DNA of 64,000 nucleotides from Candidatus Rhodoferax odensensis. Its GTDB lineage: Bacteria; Pseudomonadota; Gammaproteobacteria; Burkholderiales; Burkholderiaceae_C. The position numbers and the translations under genes were made by a program. Positions within the stretch are counted from its first letter, which is position 1. Each line of letters starts with the position of its first letter. This document shows, one piece after another, positions 8,815 to 17,945 of the stretch. The stretch spans positions 1 to 64,000 of the forward strand of contig JADKDJ010000006.1 of NCBI GenBank assembly GCA_016718405.1. Direction: 5' to 3'. The notes beneath the pieces were generated by a model. The model worked only from the letters and a program-made list of their open reading frames with translations. It did not search any database and was not told the DNA's origin.

Positions 8815-10017
8815 TCAATTGATGAAGTTGAACAGCGACAGGCGCTGCACCTGCGCGTAAGACTGCAGCGCCGCTTGGTAGCCGGTCTGCATCTTTTGGA
8901 AGTCCGAGATGCCTTTCACCATGTCAAGGTCCTCGGCCTTGGAGCGGTCAGCCTGCAACTGGATCGAGCGGCTGGTCTGGCTGTCCGAGATGCGGTCACC
9001 GCGGTTCAGCCAGTCACCGGCCTGGCCCCGCGCTGACTGGATGCGGTCCATGCCGGTGTCGAACTCGACCAGGGCCAGATTGGTGGCCTGGGTCATGACG
9101 TTGTTGCCGTTGGCGTTGTCGATGGCGGCGATGGCACGATCGATGACCTCGAATACATCGGTCTGGGTGCTCGGCGTGATCACGATGGTGTCGCCGTTCT
9201 TTGGTACACCGTGCGCCACAAAAGACAGACCGTCAAAGCCGATCTCCTGGCCGTCCACATAGGGACGCGCCGCCGGTGGCACAGGCAGGGCGGTCGTGGT
9301 GTCGATGACGTCGTAGGTGATCGCGGGCGGCGTAGTGGCACTGACGGTAAAGGTGACCGTGTAGCTGTCACCGGTCAGTGCGCTTGGCGAGACCACTTGA
9401 CCCGGTGCCGACCAGACCGTGCCGGTGTTGGCACCACCCAGGCTAACGTTGAAGGTGCCGTTGCCAGTCGTGGTATCCATGAAGATCGCATGGCCGTCCA
9501 TGGTGCCGGGCAGCGACACCTCGGTGCTGGAGCGCTGGCCGGCGATGCCGTTGAACACGACGCCCGTGGCGGGGTCGGTAAAGGGCACGGCGGCGCTGCC
9601 CAGGCCGCTAAACAGGGGTATGCCGTTGGTATCGCTGCGGTTGGCGATGGCGAACAACTGGTCGCGCAGGCCCCGCATTTCCTGAGCGATGCTGGCGCGG
9701 TTGACACTGTTGAGGATGCCGTCGTTGGCCTTGACCACCAACTCGCGCAGTGCCTGCAGTGTCTCGGTGGCGTGGCCCAGGGTCGACTCCGCCAGGGTAA
9801 TGGCGTTGCGTTGCAGTACCAGTGCGCGCTCTTCGGTTTCGATGCGGGTATTGCGGGTCAGCGCCCGCTCGGCCTGCGCCGCATTGGTCGGGTCGTCGCT
9901 GGCGCGGTTGATGCGTTTGCCCGAGGTCAGCTTCTCCTGTTGGCTGGAGAGTTCGACCTGACGCTTCATCAGGTTGGACAACGTGGTGTCGTAGGTGTTG
10001 GCGGTTCCTAGTCGCAT
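8815..10017 (-). CDS. flgL: Flagellar hook-filament junction protein FlgL (HAP3)
   Basis: 400-residue exported axial protein that joins the hook to the filament, between FlgK and flagellin. The flagellin-like N-terminus is clear (MRLGTANTYDTTLSNLMKRQVELSSQQEKLTSGKRI and RASDDPTNAAQAERAL). The C-terminal helix (FQKMQTGYQAALQSYAQVQRLSLFNFIN) is also typical. ATG 10017 is the start. The frame stays open upstream through a tandem repeat but that part is not FlgL. It is the last structural gene of the leftward flgB-L operon. It needs the chaperone FlgN, encoded at 20989. Confidence 0.95.
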   Translation of the reverse strand: MRLGTANTYDTTLSNLMKRQVELSSQQEKLTSGKRINRASDDPTNAAQAERALTRNTRIETEERALVLQRNAITLAESTLGHATETLQALRELVVKANDGILNSVNRASIAQEMRGLRDQLFAIANRSDTNGIPLFSGLGSAAVPFTDPATGVVFNGIAGQRSSTEVSLPGTMDGHAIFMDTTTGNGTFNVSLGGANTGTVWSAPGQVVSPSALTGDSYTVTFTVSATTPPAITYDVIDTTTALPVPPAARPYVDGQEIGFDGLSFVAHGVPKNGDTIVITPSTQTDVFEVIDRAIAAIDNANGNNVMTQATNLALVEFDTGMDRIQSARGQAGDWLNRGDRISDSQTSRSIQLQADRSKAEDLDMVKGISDFQKMQTGYQAALQSYAQVQRLSLFNFIN

Positions 10018-10023
10018 GTCTGA

Positions 10024-10169
10024 CTCCTGCCGAGCCGCCTCAAAGGAGGCAACGCCCCCTTGGGGGGCAGCGAACGAATGTGAGCGTGGGGGCTCAAGTT
10101 TCTCCTGCCGAGCCGCCTCAGGAGGCAACGCCCCCTTGGGGGGCAGCGAACGAATGTGAGCGTGGGGGC
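10024..10169. repeat. Tandem ~70-bp intergenic repeat between flgL and flgK
   Basis: Two head-to-tail copies, 10024-10093 and 10102-10169. They are almost identical apart from a two-base length difference (CAAAGG versus CAGG). Each contains the inverted pair CCCCCTTGGGGGG and ends in GCGTGGGGGC. A diverged copy in the opposite orientation lies between flgJ and flgI (about 13048-13115). The spacing enlarges the flgK-flgL gap to 179 bases. The hairpins could affect translation or mRNA decay between the two genes. Confidence 0.85.
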
Positions 10170-10196
10170 GCATAACTTGCTCCTGCGTGACGCCGC

Positions 10197-12119
10197 TTAG
10201 CGGCCCAGCCCTTGCATCAAGGTGTCAAACATGTTCTGGGCCACTTGCATCATCTTTGCCGCTGCCTGGTAGGACTGCTGAAACTGCAACAGCTTGGCCG
10301 CTTCCTCGTCGAGGTTGACGCCTGCCACGGCGGTGCGATCCCGCTCGATGTTGTCGGCAATGGATGTCGATACTTCGGCAGCGAATTGCGCCCCCTGCAC
10401 GCGGATGCCAACTTGCGACATCAGACTGGCATAGCCATCAGTCAGGGGCGCACCGTCGAACATGGGCACGTCTCGCAAGGCCAGCATGGCCTCGGCGTTG
10501 CCGCCGCTGAGCAAGGGATAGGGGTTGGGACCAATGGACAGCGTGTCGCCCACCTGTGGCGTGCCTTTGAGGGTGACCGCCCAGCCGGTTGTGGCCGGGG
10601 GAACCAGGTCGTATTCGATCGGCTGTGACGGGGTGTACGCGTAGACCGTCGCACCCGTGTCGGATCGTGTGAAGGTGCCCGGCCCGGTAAACGTGATCGT
10701 TACCGCAGCTGGTGGTGGATTGGATTTGGCGGCCAGCCGTTCCACGACCAGTGTTCCGGTGTTGGCCGCGCCAAGACCCGCAGCGACTGGGCTCGCAACT
10801 GCCAATGCGCGGGGCGATGAGAATGCGGTCGTAAAGCTATCGGCGACGGCCGCATAGGGTGTGACCAAAAAACGATCGCCCACGGCGGCGACGCCGGCAA
10901 GGTTTAGGTCCAGCCCATCAATCTGGATCAGGGTAGTCGGGCCGGGGCCGGGGATGCTGGTCAGTTGACCGTCGCTCAGGCGCACCACGTCGATGGCGCC
11001 ACCGGCGTTGAAGCGCACTTCATAGTTGGACGCCACCAGAGCCGTCGCGCCTGAAATCGGCAAGACTGAGACGTTGGTTGTGACGCTTGCAGTGCCGGTG
11101 TTGGTCGACGCGCCATAACCCGCCGGTATGCTGCCCAGATTGAATAAGGGCGCGCCAATGGCGCCATTGAGATCGAGGCCCAGGGCCTGCTGCTCGTTGA
11201 CCTTGGTGCCGATCGCCAGGGCCATGCGTCCGAGCAAGTTGCTCGCATCGACCAGGTCGGTGTTGTGGTAGCGCAGTAGCCCCGAAACCGACCCCCCGCC
11301 CAGCGTGGCTTCGTCCAGCGTTACGCTGACGCCGCCGCGCTGTATCTGCAACTTCTGGGTGGCGGGGTCGGAGAAGTCACCATCGGTCAACTGCAAGGCG
11401 CTGGCAGTCTGCCCGAGCACGAGCGGCTGGCTGCCGGCCAGGAATATGCCTACGGTGCCGTCATCGGCTTCGATCTGACTGGTTTGCACGTACTGGTTGA
11501 GGTCGCGGATGAGCTGCTCACGATGGTCCAGCAGGTCATTGGGGTCATGGCCAACCCCCTTCGCGCGGGCGATCTCCTGGTTGACCTCCGCGATGCCGCG
11601 CGCCAGGTTGTTGATGGCCGCCACCGAGTCGCGCAACTGCAGGACGACGCCTCGTTGCAGCTCCTGCAACTGGGATGCGCCAGCCCGAAAACTCGAAGCG
11701 GCTTCGTCGGCGCGAGCCAACACCACGGCGCGGGAGGTTTGATCGGCGGGCGAGCTGGCTACATCCGAAAAGGCGTTGAAGAAGTCGCTCACGGCGGCAC
11801 CCAGGCCATTGGGGCCGCCCTTGAACACATCTTCGAGTTGCCGCAGTTGCTCAAAGCGCGTGGTGTCGGAGGCCGCCACGGCACTGGCGAGCGCCGCCTG
11901 GCGCGTCAGAAATTCGTTGTGCACGCGCTGCACGGTCACGATGTCGACACCGGCGCCGTAGTAGCCGCTGCCCGAGAACTGGCCTTTGACGTTTTGCAGC
12001 AGCACTTCCTGGCGTGAATAGCCGGGCGTATTGACGTTGGCAATGTTGTTGCCGGCCGTTTGCAGCGCCGCCTGGTTGGCCAGCAGGGCGCGGGTGCCGA
12101 TGTTGAGGATGCCGCTCAT
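10197..12119 (-). CDS. flgK: Flagellar hook-associated protein FlgK (HAP1)
   Basis: 640-residue exported junction protein that caps the hook and seats FlgL. The N-terminus has the rod/hook signature (LLANQAALQTAGNNIANVNTPGYSRQEV). The C-terminal amphipathic helix (LDEEAAKLLQFQQSYQAAAKMMQVAQNMFDTLMQGLGR) is the other conserved end. The middle is a variable, Gly/Ala/Thr-rich surface domain. It starts 20 bases after the flgJ stop and is followed by the tandem repeat before flgL. Secretion is through the flagellar type III apparatus, with FlgN as chaperone. The gene is complete. Confidence 0.95.
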   Translation of the reverse strand: MSGILNIGTRALLANQAALQTAGNNIANVNTPGYSRQEVLLQNVKGQFSGSGYYGAGVDIVTVQRVHNEFLTRQAALASAVAASDTTRFEQLRQLEDVFKGGPNGLGAAVSDFFNAFSDVASSPADQTSRAVVLARADEAASSFRAGASQLQELQRGVVLQLRDSVAAINNLARGIAEVNQEIARAKGVGHDPNDLLDHREQLIRDLNQYVQTSQIEADDGTVGIFLAGSQPLVLGQTASALQLTDGDFSDPATQKLQIQRGGVSVTLDEATLGGGSVSGLLRYHNTDLVDASNLLGRMALAIGTKVNEQQALGLDLNGAIGAPLFNLGSIPAGYGASTNTGTASVTTNVSVLPISGATALVASNYEVRFNAGGAIDVVRLSDGQLTSIPGPGPTTLIQIDGLDLNLAGVAAVGDRFLVTPYAAVADSFTTAFSSPRALAVASPVAAGLGAANTGTLVVERLAAKSNPPPAAVTITFTGPGTFTRSDTGATVYAYTPSQPIEYDLVPPATTGWAVTLKGTPQVGDTLSIGPNPYPLLSGGNAEAMLALRDVPMFDGAPLTDGYASLMSQVGIRVQGAQFAAEVSTSIADNIERDRTAVAGVNLDEEAAKLLQFQQSYQAAAKMMQVAQNMFDTLMQGLGR

Positions 12120-12139
12120 GATGGTTCAGTGCGCGTCGT

Positions 12140-13045
12140 TCAGGCAAACAGCCGTTGCAGTTGCAAGGTGCTGTTGATGGCCCGACTGAGTTTGCCGGCG
12201 TAGGCCGGGTCGGTGGCGTAGCCGGCGCGCTGCAGGCCGGTCGCAAATGCAAGCGCGGAGCCGGTTTGCTGGCTGACCTTGGCGTAGCGGGGACTCTGCG
12301 TCAACAAACGGGCATAGTCCTTGAAGGAGGCCTCGTACGAGTCGTAGGCGCGAAAACGGGCCACGGTCTTTCTCGCGACACCGTTCTCGTATTCGGTGGT
12401 GGTCACCTCAGCCACTTTGCCTTGCCAGCCGGCACCGGCCTTGATGCCAAACAGGTTGAACGAGTTGCCGCCGTCGGCGGTCTTGATTTCACTCTTGCCC
12501 CAGCCAGTTTCATGGCCAGCCTGCCCGAGCATGAAGCCCGAGGGAATGCCGCTGGCCTGCGCCACCTTGGCTGCAACGGCGCTGTGCCGCTGTACAAAGT
12601 CGCTTTGCCTGGCGCTCGGTACGGCGGAACGCCCGATGGCTGGCGCCGTCGTGTCGGACTTGCTCAGGGGTAGGGCCGGGGGTGATGTGACTGCCGCAGG
12701 AGCGGTTGGCGCCGGTGCGGCGGCGCCGGCACCACTCATTTGCCGCGTCAGTTGTTTGGCAATCAGGTCCGACAGGCCGCCTGGCCGGCCGGACATCTGC
12801 ACTGCGAGCTGTTGGTCGAGCAAGTCGGCGCCCAGGTCGCCCTGCGGGCTGTCGAGCAGACCAGACTTCATGGTCGCCTCGCGCATGCTCTTGATCATCT
12901 CGCGCATGAACAATGCCTCGAATTGTTTTGCGGTCTCTTTGATGGCGGCGGGGCTGGCTTGACTGGCTTGCAGCTTGAGCAGGTTCAACGATCGGGCGTC
13001 GCCCGCCAGCGCGTTGCTGTTGTGGGAGACTGAACCATAGCTCAT
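12140..13045 (-). CDS. flgJ: Flagellar rod assembly protein / muramidase FlgJ
   Basis: 301-residue periplasmic protein that caps the growing rod and opens the peptidoglycan. Residues ~40-100 are the rod-binding domain (AKQFEALFMREMIKSMREAT). A Pro/Ala-rich linker follows. The C-terminal ~150 residues are a glucosaminidase-type domain with the catalytic glutamate in GQAGHETGWGKSEI and the conserved NSFNLFGIKAG and FRAYDSYEASFKDYA segments. The two-domain form is usual in beta- and gammaproteobacteria. The ATG (MSYGSVSHN) is chosen; a GTG four codons upstream is in frame. It lies between flgI and flgK in the operon. Confidence 0.94.
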   Translation of the reverse strand: MSYGSVSHNSNALAGDARSLNLLKLQASQASPAAIKETAKQFEALFMREMIKSMREATMKSGLLDSPQGDLGADLLDQQLAVQMSGRPGGLSDLIAKQLTRQMSGAGAAAPAPTAPAAVTSPPALPLSKSDTTAPAIGRSAVPSARQSDFVQRHSAVAAKVAQASGIPSGFMLGQAGHETGWGKSEIKTADGGNSFNLFGIKAGAGWQGKVAEVTTTEYENGVARKTVARFRAYDSYEASFKDYARLLTQSPRYAKVSQQTGSALAFATGLQRAGYATDPAYAGKLSRAINSTLQLQRLFA

Positions 13046-13047
13046 GT

Positions 13048-13115
13048 GAGCCCCCACGGCGCGTGGCGCCTGCCCCCCGAGGGGGTGCGAGCTTGCTTGG
13101 GGCGGCCCGGCGCGG
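13048..13115. repeat. Diverged inverted copy of the flgL-flgK intergenic repeat, between flgJ and flgI
   Basis: This gap starts with GAGCCCCCAC, then CTGCCCCCCGAGGGGG, then a GGGGCGGC/CGGC segment. These are the same blocks, in the reverse order and strand, as the 10.0-10.2 kb repeat. It fills nearly the whole gap between the two genes. The similarity is in blocks rather than continuous. Confidence 0.6.
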
Positions 13116-13123
13116 CGCTCATG

Positions 13124-14272
13124 TCAAATCACCTCCAGCTCGGCGTTGAGCGCGCCGGCGGCCTTGATCGCCTGCAGAATAGCCAGCAAATCCTGTGGCG
13201 TGGCGCCCAGCGCGTTGAGGGCGCGTACTACGTCTGACAGCGCTGGCGCGCCCGCAATCTGGATCAGGTTGCCGGGCTCTTGCTTGATCTGGACATCGGC
13301 CTTCTCCGCGACCACCGTGCGACCGCCGGTGGACAGGGGATTGGGTTGGCTGATCACAGGGGTAGAGGTGATGCTCACCGTCAAGTTGCCGTGTGCAATG
13401 GCGCAGGCGCTCAGGGTCACCGCCTGGTTCATCACGATCGAGCCGGTGCGTGAGTTGATCACCACCTTGGCCGATGGCACGGAGAACTCGATTGGCAACT
13501 CTTCAAGTTGGGCTATGAAGGCCACGCGCTCGTTGGCGTCGGTTGGGGCCTTTACCTCCACGGTGCGGCCGTCCAACGCTCGCGCCAAGCCCTCCTGGAC
13601 CAAGCGGTTGATGGCTTGCGCGACTCGGCTGGCAGTTTGGAAGTCGGTCGCCTTGACATTGAGCGTAATGCTGTCGCCAAGTTGCAAAGCGGTGGGCACC
13701 GTGCGCTCGACCTGGGCGCCATCGGGAATGCGACCGGCACTGAGGTGATTGACCTGCACCTTACTGCCGCCCGCTGCGGCGCCTGCACCCGCCACCACCA
13801 GATTGCCCTGCGCCAGCGCATAGATCTCGCCGTCGGCGCCTTTGAGCGGCGTCAGCAGCAACATGCCGCCCTTGAGCGACTTGGCATTGCCCATGGACGA
13901 CACGTTGACATCGACCCATTGGCCGGGCTGGGCGAAGGCGGGGAGCTGGGCCGTGACCATGACGGCGGCGATATTCTTGAGTTGCAGCTGCGACGCTGCG
14001 CCAGCCGGCAGGCTGATCCCCAGCTGTTGCAGGTAGTTGGTCAGGCCCTGCGCGGTATAGGGCATTTGCGTGGTTTGGTCGCCGGTTCCGTCCAGACCCA
14101 CCACCAGGCCAAAGCCGGTCAACTGGTTGCTTCGCACGCCCTGCACGGACGCTATTTCCTTGATCCGTACCGCCTGTGCCGGCAATATCGCGAGCAGGCA
14201 GGCCAGCGTCAGCCACTGCGGCAGGCGCCGCGCCACACGCAGGAAAAACAGGCTGAAGGTGCTTGCAGTCAT
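13124..14272 (-). CDS. flgI: Flagellar P-ring protein FlgI
   Basis: 382-residue periplasmic protein that polymerises into the P-ring bushing in the peptidoglycan. It has a signal peptide (hydrophobic LPQWLTLACLLAILPAQA, cleaved near residue 35) and then the invariant start of the mature protein (VRIKEIASVQGVRSNQLTGF, GLVVGLDGTGDQT). The C-terminus (DVVRALNALGATPQDLLAILQAIKAAGAL) is also typical. Its folding and assembly need FlgA, encoded divergently at 19.6-20.5 kb. The gene is complete and lies 39 bases downstream of flgH. Confidence 0.95.
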   Translation of the reverse strand: MTASTFSLFFLRVARRLPQWLTLACLLAILPAQAVRIKEIASVQGVRSNQLTGFGLVVGLDGTGDQTTQMPYTAQGLTNYLQQLGISLPAGAASQLQLKNIAAVMVTAQLPAFAQPGQWVDVNVSSMGNAKSLKGGMLLLTPLKGADGEIYALAQGNLVVAGAGAAAGGSKVQVNHLSAGRIPDGAQVERTVPTALQLGDSITLNVKATDFQTASRVAQAINRLVQEGLARALDGRTVEVKAPTDANERVAFIAQLEELPIEFSVPSAKVVINSRTGSIVMNQAVTLSACAIAHGNLTVSITSTPVISQPNPLSTGGRTVVAEKADVQIKQEPGNLIQIAGAPALSDVVRALNALGATPQDLLAILQAIKAAGALNAELEVI

Positions 14273-14311
14273 GATGGGCGCGGAGTGATCACGTCTTGAT
14301 TCTGGGCTCGC

Positions 14312-15064
14312 CTAAAACGGCAGAAGGCTGAAAAAGAAGCGCGATAACCAGCCAACTGTCTGCGCTTCGGCCTGCGCGCCGCGGCCTCTGGATTCAATCC
14401 TGGCATTGGCGACCTGGGTTGAATTGACGATGCTGCCGGGTTGCACCACGCGTGGGTCCACCGTGCCGGAGAAGCGCAGCACATCGACGCTCTGGTTGAC
14501 GCCGATCTGCTTGTCGCCCGCAACTACCAGATGCCCGTTGGGCAGCACTTCAATGACCGTCGTGGTTATGGTGCCAGTGAAGTCGTTCTTGCTCTCGGTT
14601 TCGCCTTTACCAGAGAAGTCGTTGGCCGACTTGGTGCCGACCTTCAGCTTGGCCGCTTCCGCGGCCGGGAGCAACGGAAACGCGGACACGCTGGCGTCGA
14701 TCGCAGAGCTGCGGTTGGCCACGGACTTCGATGTCTGCGTGGCCGCGACGTTCTCCACGATGTTGATGGTGACGGTGTCGCCGACCGCCCGTGCGCGGTA
14801 GTCCTCAAACGCGGGGCGGTAAGTGCTGGCATGGAACAGGCTGCCGCTGTTGGCGCGGCTACGGGCCGAGCTTGTCGCGTCGGAGGTTGACGATTGGGCA
14901 ACCTTGGCCTCGGCAAAATCGACGCTGATTTTCTGGGGCAACGCGCTGCAGGCGGCGATCAGCACTACGGTCACGGCGGCCAAGTCACGCGAGCGGCCAC
15001 GCAACGGGCCGTCTGATCGAACCGGCCCACGGCAGGCGTTCGAGGGCTCTCTGGCGCAGGACAT
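14312..15064 (-). CDS. flgH: Flagellar L-ring lipoprotein FlgH
   Basis: 250-residue outer-membrane lipoprotein forming the L-ring. The lipobox LIAAC (Cys about residue 39) follows a hydrophobic stretch AAVTVVLIAAC. The start at 15064 gives a longer than usual charged n-region, so an internal start is possible. Conserved FlgH blocks are present: ARAVGDTVTINIVENVAA, LPNGHLVVAGDKQIGVN, FSGTVDPRVV and the terminal VGWLSRFFFSLLPF. It sits 12 bases after flgG in the same direction. Confidence 0.93.
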   Translation of the reverse strand: MSCAREPSNACRGPVRSDGPLRGRSRDLAAVTVVLIAACSALPQKISVDFAEAKVAQSSTSDATSSARSRANSGSLFHASTYRPAFEDYRARAVGDTVTINIVENVAATQTSKSVANRSSAIDASVSAFPLLPAAEAAKLKVGTKSANDFSGKGETESKNDFTGTITTTVIEVLPNGHLVVAGDKQIGVNQSVDVLRFSGTVDPRVVQPGSIVNSTQVANARIESRGRGAQAEAQTVGWLSRFFFSLLPF

Positions 15065-15076
15065 TTTGGTTCCCTG

Positions 15077-15859
15077 TCAGAGTTGCGCCAGCTTCTGCAG
15101 CATCTGGTCGGCAGTCTGGATCGCCTTGGAGTTCATCTCATACGCGCGCTGAACCTGGATCATGGAGACTAGCTCCTGCACCACGTTGACGTTGGAGGTC
15201 TCGACATAGCCCTGCATCAGGGCCCCCATGCCGTTGGCGTTGGGCGTTCCGGTGGTGGGTGCGCCAGAGGCAGCCGTTTCGGTGTACAGACCTTGCCCGC
15301 GCGGCTCCAGGCCCGGCGGGTTGACAAAGTTGGCCATCACGATGCTGCCCAGCGTCTGGGGCGTTGCGCTGCCGGGCACGGTTGCCGAGACCACACCCTC
15401 TGCCGAGATCGAGACGTTTTGGGCGGCCAGCGGCACGGTGATGCCGGAGGCGACCGGGTAGCCGGTGCTGGTTACAAGCCGTCCCTGCGCGTCCACCTGG
15501 AACGATCCGTCCCGCGTATAGCCGTTGGTGCCATCGGGCAAAGTGATCTGAAAAAAGCCGTTGCCTTTGATCGCGACATCCAGTCCGTTGCTCGATTGCT
15601 GCAAGCTGCCTTGCGCGAACGACCGGCTGGTTGCCACCGTGCGAACGCCCAGACCGATTTGCAGACCGGTGGGAAGTTGCGACTGCTCGGAGCTGGCGGA
15701 GCCGGCCTGGCGCAGGTTTTGGTACAGCAAGTCCTCAAACACAGCGTTGGCGCGCTTGAAGCCGTTGGTGCCGACATTGGCCAGGTTGTTGGAGATGACA
15801 TCCAACTGCATTTGCTGCGCCTCCATGCCGGTGCGCGCGATAGCGAGAGCGTTACTCAT
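15077..15859 (-). CDS. flgG: Flagellar distal rod protein FlgG
   Basis: 260-residue axial protein forming the distal rod that passes through the P- and L-rings. The N-terminus has the rod signature (ARTGMEAQQMQLDVISNNLANVGTNGFKR) and the C-terminus the matching helix (LVSMIQVQRAYEMNSKAIQTADQML). The family-specific length of about 260 and the block QQSSNGLDVAIKGNGFFQI separate it from FlgF. Exported without cleavage by the flagellar secretion apparatus. Between flgF (36-base gap) and flgH. Confidence 0.96.
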   Translation of the reverse strand: MSNALAIARTGMEAQQMQLDVISNNLANVGTNGFKRANAVFEDLLYQNLRQAGSASSEQSQLPTGLQIGLGVRTVATSRSFAQGSLQQSSNGLDVAIKGNGFFQITLPDGTNGYTRDGSFQVDAQGRLVTSTGYPVASGITVPLAAQNVSISAEGVVSATVPGSATPQTLGSIVMANFVNPPGLEPRGQGLYTETAASGAPTTGTPNANGMGALMQGYVETSNVNVVQELVSMIQVQRAYEMNSKAIQTADQMLQKLAQL

Positions 15860-15895
15860 GGCGTGTCCTCTTTCTTGATGTGGTCAGTCCACCGC

Positions 15896-16636
15896 TCAGC
15901 CTTGCAGTCCCAGCAATTGAGCCGCTGTGCGGTCGTTGGATTCGGCGGTCTGTAGCATGCGCATCTGAACTTCGAATTGCCGGCCCACCTGAATCATTTG
16001 CACCATGGCCTGCACCGTGTTGACGTTGGAGCCTTCGATGTATCGTGTCTTGAGCTGGGCAGTCGGATCGGAGGGCAGGGGGTCGGTGGACCGGGTGCGG
16101 AACAAGCCGTCGTCGCCCCGAAACAGTGGATCGTCTGCAGTGGGTGTGATCATTTTGAGTCGCCCCAGATCGGTGGCGGGCTGGTTGCCCACCTTCGCGC
16201 TGAGCCGACCGTCGCCGGCCAGTGTGACCTGGGCGCCTGGTTGCACCGTGATCGGTCCGCCGCCGTCCGACAGCACCGTCAGCCCCGATCCATTGACCAA
16301 CTCACCAGTGCTGGTGACTTCGAACGATCCGCTGCGGGTATAGCCTTCGACACCATCGAGTCCTTGAACCGCAAACCACGCGTTGCCCTGAGGCATCGCA
16401 TCGAGCGGGCGGTCCGTGAATTGGCTCGGTCCGGGCGTGGACTTGAAACCTACCGTGCTCTGGGCCGCCATGACCCGCGTTGTGGCGCCGTCGCCGAGCA
16501 CCGGCACCGCACGCGCGGCGGTCAGTTGCTCGCGAAAGCCGTTGGTCGACGCATTGGCCAGGTTGTTGGCGATGATGCGCTGATGCTGCTCGACGGTCCC
16601 GGCGCCGGTCATCGCGGTGTAGATCAGACGGTCCAT
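15896..16636 (-). CDS. flgF: Flagellar proximal rod protein FlgF
   Basis: 246-residue rod protein. It begins MDRLIYTAMTGAGTVEQHQR and shows the rod signature IANNLANASTNGFREQL. The C-terminal helix VQAMVQMIQVGRQFEVQMRM is present. The shorter length and the MDRLIYTAM start are characteristic of FlgF rather than FlgG. Gene order E-F-G agrees. No signal peptide, as expected for an axial protein exported by the flagellar type III system. Confidence 0.95.
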   Translation of the reverse strand: MDRLIYTAMTGAGTVEQHQRIIANNLANASTNGFREQLTAARAVPVLGDGATTRVMAAQSTVGFKSTPGPSQFTDRPLDAMPQGNAWFAVQGLDGVEGYTRSGSFEVTSTGELVNGSGLTVLSDGGGPITVQPGAQVTLAGDGRLSAKVGNQPATDLGRLKMITPTADDPLFRGDDGLFRTRSTDPLPSDPTAQLKTRYIEGSNVNTVQAMVQMIQVGRQFEVQMRMLQTAESNDRTAAQLLGLQG

Positions 16637-16671
16637 GGCGGTCTCGCTATCTCAAGGGCTCTGGTGCAAAT

Positions 16672-17886
16672 TTAGCGCAGGTTGACCAGGGTCGACATGA
16701 TCTGATCCTGCGTTTTGATGGTCTGAGCGTTGGCCTGGTAGGCGCGTTGCGCGGTCATCATGTTGACCAGCTCGGCAGTCAGGTCGACGTTGGATTCTTC
16801 CAGGGCACCCGCACGAAGTGCGCCAAAACGTCCTACGCCTGGAGCGCCCTGCACTGGCGTGCCTGAGGAGGAAGTCTCAGCCCAGGCGCCGCCGCCGAGT
16901 TGAGCCAGGCCCTGCACATTGCGAAAGTCGGCCATCGCCAGCATGCCGGATGCCTGCGAAACGCCGTTGGAGTACCGCGCGGTGATGACGCCATCCTCGC
17001 CGATCCTCAGGCCAACCAGCTCGCCAGTGGCATAGCCATCCTGTGACAGGTCGGACACGGCAAACGGCGAGCCGTACTGGGTGACACCGGTGAAGTCAAT
17101 CGTCGGGTTGAAGGCCGGCACGATGCTCGGTGGCGCCGGTGTCAGGGTCAAGGTGGCCGGTGTGGCAGTCACCAAGGCGCCGGTAGCATCAAAGTTGAGC
17201 TGGCCAATCGGTGCGCCGGGCAAGGTCAGGTTGTCGTAGACGTCCCAGTTGTCGGTGGCGGTCGAGGCCACGCGCACAAAGTAGAGGTTGACCGGCGTTG
17301 CCACGCCTTGCGAATCGAAGGCCATCATCGAGGTGCCGTAAGTGGCTCGGGGCGTGGGCGGCACCACCGTTGCCGCGACGGGTGCACGCGCGTCGAGGTT
17401 GAACTCAGCGACGATGGCGGTGGTCTGTTTGGCGGCGATCGGTGCCGAAGTTGGCATTTGCAGCGGTATCGCGGTGGTCGAGGTCGCCACACCCAGCGTG
17501 TCGGTCGGGTAGCCCATGACCTGGGCGCCGGCATTGGTGACGATGTTGCCCACGCTGTCGAGCTTGAAGTTTCCGGCACGCGTGAAGCCAGAGGTGCCGT
17601 CGGGCATCTGCAACTGGAAGAAGCCGCCGCCGTTGATGGCCACGTCCAGGTCATTGCCGGTCGTGGTGAGCGTACCTTGAGTGAACATTTGCGCCACCGT
17701 GCTGATTTCGACACCGATGCCGACCTGGCTGCCCGCACCGGTACCAATGGCCGAGGCGACCAGGTTGGAGAACTCCGCCCGCGAGGACTTCATGCCAGGC
17801 GTATTGGCATTGGCAATGTTGTTGCCGATGACGTCCAGGTTGCGGCTGGCTGCCGCCAAGCCTGAGAGACCAGTTTGAAATGACAT
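16672..17886 (-). CDS. flgE: Flagellar hook protein FlgE
   Basis: 404-residue main hook subunit. The N-terminus is MSFQTGLSGLAAASRNLDVIGNNIANANTPGMKSS and the C-terminus LTAELVNMMTAQRAYQANAQTIKTQDQIMSTLVNLR. The central portion is the variable surface domain. The length is close to Salmonella FlgE. It follows flgD, whose product is the hook cap needed for its polymerisation. A 59-base gap separates them and holds no hairpin I can see. Confidence 0.96.
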   Translation of the reverse strand: MSFQTGLSGLAAASRNLDVIGNNIANANTPGMKSSRAEFSNLVASAIGTGAGSQVGIGVEISTVAQMFTQGTLTTTGNDLDVAINGGGFFQLQMPDGTSGFTRAGNFKLDSVGNIVTNAGAQVMGYPTDTLGVATSTTAIPLQMPTSAPIAAKQTTAIVAEFNLDARAPVAATVVPPTPRATYGTSMMAFDSQGVATPVNLYFVRVASTATDNWDVYDNLTLPGAPIGQLNFDATGALVTATPATLTLTPAPPSIVPAFNPTIDFTGVTQYGSPFAVSDLSQDGYATGELVGLRIGEDGVITARYSNGVSQASGMLAMADFRNVQGLAQLGGGAWAETSSSGTPVQGAPGVGRFGALRAGALEESNVDLTAELVNMMTAQRAYQANAQTIKTQDQIMSTLVNLR

Positions 17887-17945
17887 GATGCGTTCCTTTT
17901 TGCGGGCGTGGTGGCTAGACGAGGGTGGTAAAGCGACGGGTGTAG

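Noticed and set aside
10018..10173. Upstream extension of flgL through the repeat
   Set aside because: The added residues are a translation of the intergenic repeat; the conserved FlgL N-terminus starts at 10017.
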